This document shows, piece by piece, positions 7,985-12,084 of a DNA stretch of 12,084 nucleotides. The position numbers and the translations under genes are program-made. The DNA is taken from contig NW_014011871.1 in the NCBI RefSeq assembly GCF_000611645.1, forward strand, positions 1-12,084, read 5' to 3'. Source of the DNA: Monoraphidium neglectum. Lineage: Eukaryota > Chlorophyta > Chlorophyceae > Sphaeropleales > Selenastraceae. Under the pieces are notes generated by a model, which was not told the DNA's origin, did no database searches, and worked only from the letters and a program-made list of their open reading frames with translations. The stretch's first letter is position 1, and each line of letters starts with the position of its first letter.

Positions 7985-8718
7985 GCAGCCGGCGAGCAGC
8001 TGCCCGGCGCGGCCCTCGGCGGGGCGGCGCGCCGCAGGGGTGCGGCCTTTGCCGGCCGCGTCCGAGCCGCGGCCCCCTGGTCATTCTGGGGCTTCCGTCC
8101 GCCACCGGCATGCCGGCAGCGACAACGCATCAGAGCGCCAAGTCTGGTGCGCAAATCAGAGCCCGTCACTCATGATCCTACCTATTTTAGATTCACCCAG
8201 CACCCTCAAGCAGTCACCTCACACAACCCTCCCCCAAAACCACAGCTTGCTTGGATTGCTGCCCTTCAAACTGCGCTCTAGCGTGCCAGGCTGCCAGGGC
8301 GTTGCCACACCAGCATGGTTCTGGGAGGGCCGGATGGGAATGGGACACACGCCAACACGTGCACGGGCCAAGGAACGGCCAAGCCTCCCATGCTGTTGAT
8401 GCCGCTGCAGCTGCCGGCCCCCACCGCCGCCGACTGGCGTCCGCTCGCAACCGTGGCAGCGGCGGGTGCTCGGGTGCGCAGGGGCCAGTCGTGGCACGCG
8501 TAGGGTCTTGCGCGCTGCGCGCTTTGTACCGTCAAGGAGCGCCCGTGTCCCCTGCGCCAGTGTCTCTTGTCTTCATGCTCTGGACGGGGAGCCGAGCGCC
8601 GCTCCGCGCTGCGCTGCGGGGCGCCTTGGCCGCAGGGCGTTCCAAACTGCTATGCACCGCGTTTGCTTTCACTCTTCTTGAGTGAGCAAGTCCTGGCCCA
8701 TGGGCGGCTGCAGTGCGC
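7985..8718 (+). other. Probable 3' UTR of the ACR11-like gene
   Basis: These 734 bases follow the ACR11 TGA. I found no TGTAA before 8719 and no coding signal, so the simplest reading is a long 3' UTR. Long 3' UTRs are common in green algae. Open frames here have no recognisable motifs and differ in composition from the neighbouring exons. Confidence 0.45.
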
Positions 8719-8723
8719 TGTAA
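8719..8723 (+). terminator. TGTAA poly(A) signal, likely for ACR11-like gene
   Basis: This is the first plus-strand TGTAA after the ACR11 stop, 735 bases downstream. It is followed by a less G-rich TATCGATTG stretch. The imperfect inverted repeat GGCCCATGGGC / GCGCATGGGCC (10 of 11 pairs) flanks it at about 8696-8742. Confidence 0.5.
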
Positions 8724-9599
8724 TATCGATTGCGCATGGGCCTCGGGGGCAGGCAGGGTGCGGGGCTAGGGACTGCGGCGTGTGAGGTGCAACAGCGTGG
8801 CTCTCGAGGGGCATCAGGGTGGCTCTTGCTGCCAGGTGCGCCTGACTGGTAGCAGTGGAGCAGCACAGCATCATGGCGGGCCCAAGCGTGCCTGGCCCCA
8901 GTCATCGCATCTTGACGGCAGCAATCTGACCATTCACGGGCCCACACACTGTTGGCTGCACGGGCGACCAGTCATGTGTCTGCGGCAGTTCCGTGGGCGC
9001 AATGATGGGGCGCGAGGTCGCCGACGGCGGCGATGCCACTGCTCTGCAGGCGAATGCCTCCGCTCTGACTCGTCAGGGGCGGCCCATTGGCGCACGTGTT
9101 TTATCATGATAGCCATGCATGGGTCACTGAAGATCCAGGGCCTCCAGGCAGAAAAGTGCCTGGACATCCTGCATGATGCAGCGCCCGTGGCCGTTGGCCG
9201 CTTGGCCCTGTCCCTGTGTTGTTAGACAGCAGGCGTGCAACATGTGAAGCATGATCAAGACCTCGCGCATTTCGGAGTGTAGGGACGCGCTGCAATGCGG
9301 TCGACATGCTCATGGGTGTGCAACCGCACCTAGGAGCAGGAGCAGGCGAGGGGGCACCCAGGTCACCCGTCAAAGCGCCACCTGGACGATGCGAGTCGAG
9401 TCCCCGAGTCAGCGGCCGCCTGCACGAGCCTCAAGCTGCATATGCTCGCCGACAGTCTGAACTCTTCATCCGACGTTGGAAGCTTCATTATTCAATCAAA
9501 AGCCGACAAATACGCCGAAAGGACTCGGTTAGTCCTCCTGGCGTGCCCTACCCAGCGTATCGTCCACGCTGAGAACCGGCAGTCCACAGGATAGCAACC
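8724..9599. other. Intergenic region without a recognised gene
   Basis: No protein family, tRNA or repeat was recognised. There is a short perfect stem-loop at 9143-9164 and a 35-codon ATG frame at 9002-9109, neither with support as a gene. From about 9460 the sequence becomes A/T-richer (tcattattcaatcaaaag and following), consistent with promoter DNA for whatever starts at 9600. Confidence 0.45.
9143..9164. repeat. 8-bp stem-loop
   Basis: TCCAGGCA and TGCCTGGA pair perfectly around a GAAAAG loop. It is an isolated hairpin in intergenic DNA with no adjacent T-run or gene end, so no role is assigned. Confidence 0.5.
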
Positions 9600-10101
9600 A
9601 TGTTCCTCAGGCACCTGCGCAGGAAGCGCGCGGAGGCGGAGAACCAGGCCGCTGGTGGTGAGCGCGGCAGGGTGGCGCCCTGCATAATTGTTTATGCCGA
9701 TCTTATACTGCTTTATGCCTCCCTGTGGGCGTCAGCTGTCACGGGGCTGCACCTTACGGAGATCGTTTGGCGTTGATCTGTCTCCATGCAGCATTTTCAT
9801 GACTCCTTGACGCATTGATTGATTGCTCCATATGTTGTAAACACACGTACATGGTCTTCGCGCGCTGAGCACGCACCTTGTGCGGCTTTGCTGCTGCGCC
9901 AGGCGTACACGCGCGCGCACAACAGCAATGGTCCCCATCAATGTGCCATCAACCCCTGCAGATGCCAAGCCCGAGCCCCTCAACCAGTCTCTGGGTATGT
10001 GGGGCAGCATCACTCGGTCCCTGACGAGCAAGAGGAGCGTGACGACCACGATTGACAAGGTGGGGCGACGCATCATCCCTCTTGCCCGTCAGGCCCCCTG
10101 A
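9600..10101 (+). CDS. Two probable exons: small separate gene or 5' exons of acetyl-CoA synthetase
   Basis: The ATG at 9600 opens MFLRHLRRKRAEAENQAAG and ends at a GTGAGC donor (exon 9600-9657, phase 1). The acceptor cccctgcag at 9961 joins it to AT GCC AAG, restoring Asp, and continues DAKPEPLNQSLGMWGSITRS and LTSKRSVTTTIDK. At 10060 there is a GTGGGG donor in phase 0. If that donor is not used, the frame ends at TGA 10099-10101 and the product is a 65-residue basic protein of unknown family. If it is used, the exons can join in frame to the acetyl-CoA synthetase exon at 10421, directly or through a possible 33-nt exon at 10321-10353. That would give the enzyme a basic N-terminal extension. 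I do not recognise the peptide. The exon pairing is inferred from splice signals and matching phase only. Confidence 0.35.
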
Positions 10102-10390
10102 GCCAGTGCAAGCCGTGACACCGCACGCGCCAGGACTGCCATCCTCAAGTTATGCCTGGACTGCTTGATATTCTGGCCATGGGGAGGGGGAGTGTGGGAG
10201 CGCTTGACGCCTGGCTGATGAGGGCACTCCCATCCCCTCCTCGGCAACCTTTGGTGACACCCCTACTTTGAGGCAACCCCTCCTCAATTATTTCATGTCC
10301 CTTTGCTGAATCTCAACCAGAGAAATCGCAGACCTGGGGGTTCTCCCCTGCATGTAAGCGCCCCGCCGCGTCGGCCCCGTCACCGCACCC

Positions 10391-12084
10391 ATGGCCCCCA
10401 TGTACCCGCACACCCTGCAGGACCAAGCCGCGACTGAAGCCGCCCCTGCGCCGGCCGCCAAAGAGGCCGCCCCCGCGCCGCCCGCGGCGGCTGTGGAGGC
10501 CGGCGGGGTGCCCGCGAGCTACCCCGGGTTCACCCCATTTGTGGCCGGTGTCGCGAAGGTGGGCAGGACGGTTGGGTTGGGGGGGCCTGTGACGCCACCA
10601 TCGGCCCCCCATCCCCCAAAATCTGCATGGCCTGGCAGCCCGTATGTGGCGTGCAGTCACGTCGATACGGCGCAGCGCTGCTGATAGAGCGCAGGCATAT
10701 GGTGACAGCACGGCAGGGAAGGGCGTCGACCTTGTAGGTTTTGCTCGCATGTTGCGCTTCGGACGGCAGCACCGGTTTGCTGCCCGGCCTTGTTTGGCAG
10801 CGGGGGAAGGGGAGCTATACGGGGACGCAGCGACAGCGGCAGCGGCAGCACGCTGAGAGCTGCAGGCACTGGCTGGCGCGACGGAGGCGGCGGCAGCGGC
10901 AGCGCGCTCGACTTGGGGCTCCCCGCCGCCGCCCTCGTCCTACCACCCATGCAGTACAAGGAAATGTACCAGCGGTCCATTGAAGACCCCGATGGCTTCT
11001 GGGCCGACATCGCATCGGAGTTCCATTGGGAGAACAAGGTGCGAGGGGGGTGGGAAGGGGGACGGGGCTCGCGATCTAGGCCGTGCGGTGGCGCCCAAAG
11101 TGTGTCGTGTGGGCGGCTGGGAGGGTGGCGCGACAAGGGGCGCTGCCATGGAACCACCGGCGCAACTCGAGGCCTCCGACTGCTGCCGGGCATCGGTGCG
11201 CGCCACCTCCACCGCCTCTTCCCGGCACATGCACTAATCCAAAACGCATGCCGCCGCCCCTCAACCGCCGATCGGATCCTGAATCCCTAGTGGGACGAGA
11301 AGCACGCGTCCTGGAATTTTGATGTGCGCAAGGGCCCGATCTACGTGAAGTGGTTCACAGGGGGCACCACCAACATTGCATACAACTGCCTCGACAGGTG
11401 GGGGGGGGGTTGTGTGGGTTGGGGTGGGGGAGAAGAGGGCGTGGGTGTGCTTGCAGGCATGCATGGGCCGTGTGTGCGTGCGTGCGTGTGTGTGCGTGTG
11501 TTGGCGCGTGTGTGCAAGGTTGTGGGTGGGTGGGTGCATGGGTGGGTGTGCCAAGTGACTTGTGCGTGCAGCTATGAGAGAGAGAATGTATAATCCAGAG
11601 AGAGTTAGAAGCAAAAACAGAATGCATGTGCGCATGTGTGTGTGTGTGTGTGTGTGCGCGCGCGCGTACGTGCATGGGTGTGCGTGTGTGTGTGTGTGTA
11701 TGCGCGCGCGCGTGCTCACGCGCGTGTGGGGCGAGTGGCACACACCTGTTTGCATGACAGCCGCAAAGCACGGCCGGAGCCGCAGAGTGCGCCGGCTGGC
11801 CGCGTTCGCCCGCTCGACGCCCTTGTCGCCGTGCCGCACCCTGCGTGGGCCCTCCCGCTCCCGCCGGCCCCAGGCATGTCCAGGCGGGCAGGGGGGACGT
11901 GCCCTGCTTCCTGTGGGAGGGCAACGAGCCCAAGGACTCGACAGTCATGACGTACAAGGAGGTGGGCGCTCCGCCTGGGGTATATCTGGGGTGTTGAGAG
12001 GAGGGCGAATGGCGGGGGGGGGGGTGGGGGCTGGGGCGGTCGCGACGTTCAAGGATGTGGGCACTTGCCTTGGCCGTTCTTGGG
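10391..12084 (+). CDS. ACS: Acetyl-CoA synthetase (AMP-forming), 5' part, runs off right edge
   Basis: Exons are 10391-10558 (start uncertain), 10955-11038, 11291-11397 and 11874-11961; a further donor GTGGGC at 11962 leads off the window. The enzyme makes acetyl-CoA from acetate, ATP and CoA via acetyl-AMP. The visible part is the N-terminal ACS cap domain and the start of the AMP-binding domain. Diagnostic text is YKEMYQRSIEDPDGFWADIA, then SEFHWENK joined to WDEKHASWNFDVRKGPIYVK, WFTGGTTNIAYNCLDR, HVQAGRGDV and FLWEGNEPKDSTVMTYKE. The residues before YKEMY are an Ala/Pro-rich leader ending FTPFVAGVAK. About 149 of an expected 650-700 residues are present; the catalytic P-loop and lysine motifs are off-window. 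ATG 10391 has a good context, but 10421 is also a strong acceptor (caccctgcag), so the gene may begin upstream at 9600. The ctag acceptor at 11290 is atypical but fixed by the protein. Confidence 0.9.
11045..11067 (+). repeat. G-quadruplex-type motif just inside an ACS intron
   Basis: Four G runs (6, 3, 5 and 4 G) with loops of one or two bases begin 7 nt after the exon end at 11038. On the transcribed RNA this is a textbook G4 pattern adjacent to a 5' splice site. Confidence 0.6.
11400..11430 (+). repeat. G-quadruplex-type motif at the next ACS 5' splice site
   Basis: A run of about 10 G starts in the donor itself (GTGGGGG...), followed by GGG, GGGG and GGGGG with short T-rich loops. The donor is embedded in the G run. 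A third such G cluster is at about 12014-12036 in the following intron. Confidence 0.6.
11457..11730. repeat. TG/CG alternating purine-pyrimidine microsatellite in an ACS intron
   Basis: Strict purine-pyrimidine alternation runs for 55 nt at 11622-11676, containing (TG) and (CG) blocks. It resumes for about 38 nt at 11678-11715. A related GTGCGTGCGTGTGTGTGCGTG stretch starts near 11470. Such tracts are classic Z-DNA-forming sequence. They lie wholly within the 476-nt intron 11398-11873. Confidence 0.8.

Noticed and set aside
9002..9109. 35-codon frame starting ATG ATG, composition resembling protein
   Set aside because: It is too short, with no splice partner, family or poly(A) context that I could find. 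Chance is the simplest explanation.
11261..11957. Minus-strand frames with His-Thr repeats
   Set aside because: They are translations of the TG microsatellite in an ACS intron.
1..12084. tRNA, rRNA and snoRNA genes, including an intronic snoRNA in the ribosome-biogenesis genes
   Set aside because: Reading by eye found no tRNA B-box with a matching cloverleaf and no convincing paired box C/D motifs. A covariance-model search would be needed to exclude them fully.

Overview
The window looks like nuclear DNA of a green alga (Chlorophyta, most likely Chlorophyceae). It is GC-rich and rich in CAG/polyglutamine tracts. Genes are split by many short introns with GTG-type donors and C-rich ...CAG acceptors, and TGTAA, the usual green-algal poly(A) signal, lies downstream of two genes. 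No bacterial, viral or mobile-element gene was recognised. The long uninterrupted reading frames on the plus strand are mostly antisense or intron read-through; the real genes appear only after splicing by eye.

Layout. (1) 1541 to 1, minus strand: 5' part of a PELP1/RIX1-type ribosome-biogenesis gene, running off the left edge. (2) 1542-1878: a short shared promoter region containing a perfect 20-bp palindrome. (3) 1879-3962, plus strand: complete four-exon BCD1/ZNHIT6-type gene (HIT zinc finger, box C/D snoRNP assembly), with polyQ insertions and a stop codon embedded in a CAG tract; TGTAA at 4121. (4) 4126-5372: lower-GC intergenic DNA with a short hairpin-forming repeat. (5) 5373-7984, plus strand: complete plastid ACT-domain protein of the ACR11/ACR12 type, nine exons in the preferred model, two of them exactly 33 nt; TGTAA at 8719. 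(6) 8724-9599: no recognisable gene. (7) 9600-10101: two probable exons that are either a small separate gene or the 5' exons of the next gene. (8) 10391 to the right edge, plus strand: 5' part of an acetyl-CoA synthetase gene, with introns carrying G-rich and Z-DNA-like tracts.

Functional links. The first two genes are divergent and both belong to ribosome production: PELP1/RIX1 acts in 60S/ITS2 maturation and BCD1 in making box C/D snoRNPs for rRNA 2'-O-methylation and processing. This makes a shared bidirectional promoter plausible. ACR11 and acetyl-CoA synthetase are metabolic genes (nitrogen regulation, acetate activation) with no evident pathway link beyond being neighbours. I see no clearly undescribed system. 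The best leads are the divergent ribosome-biogenesis pair, the TAG inside the BCD1 CAG tract, and a possible alternative 5' end that would give acetyl-CoA synthetase a basic N-terminal extension.
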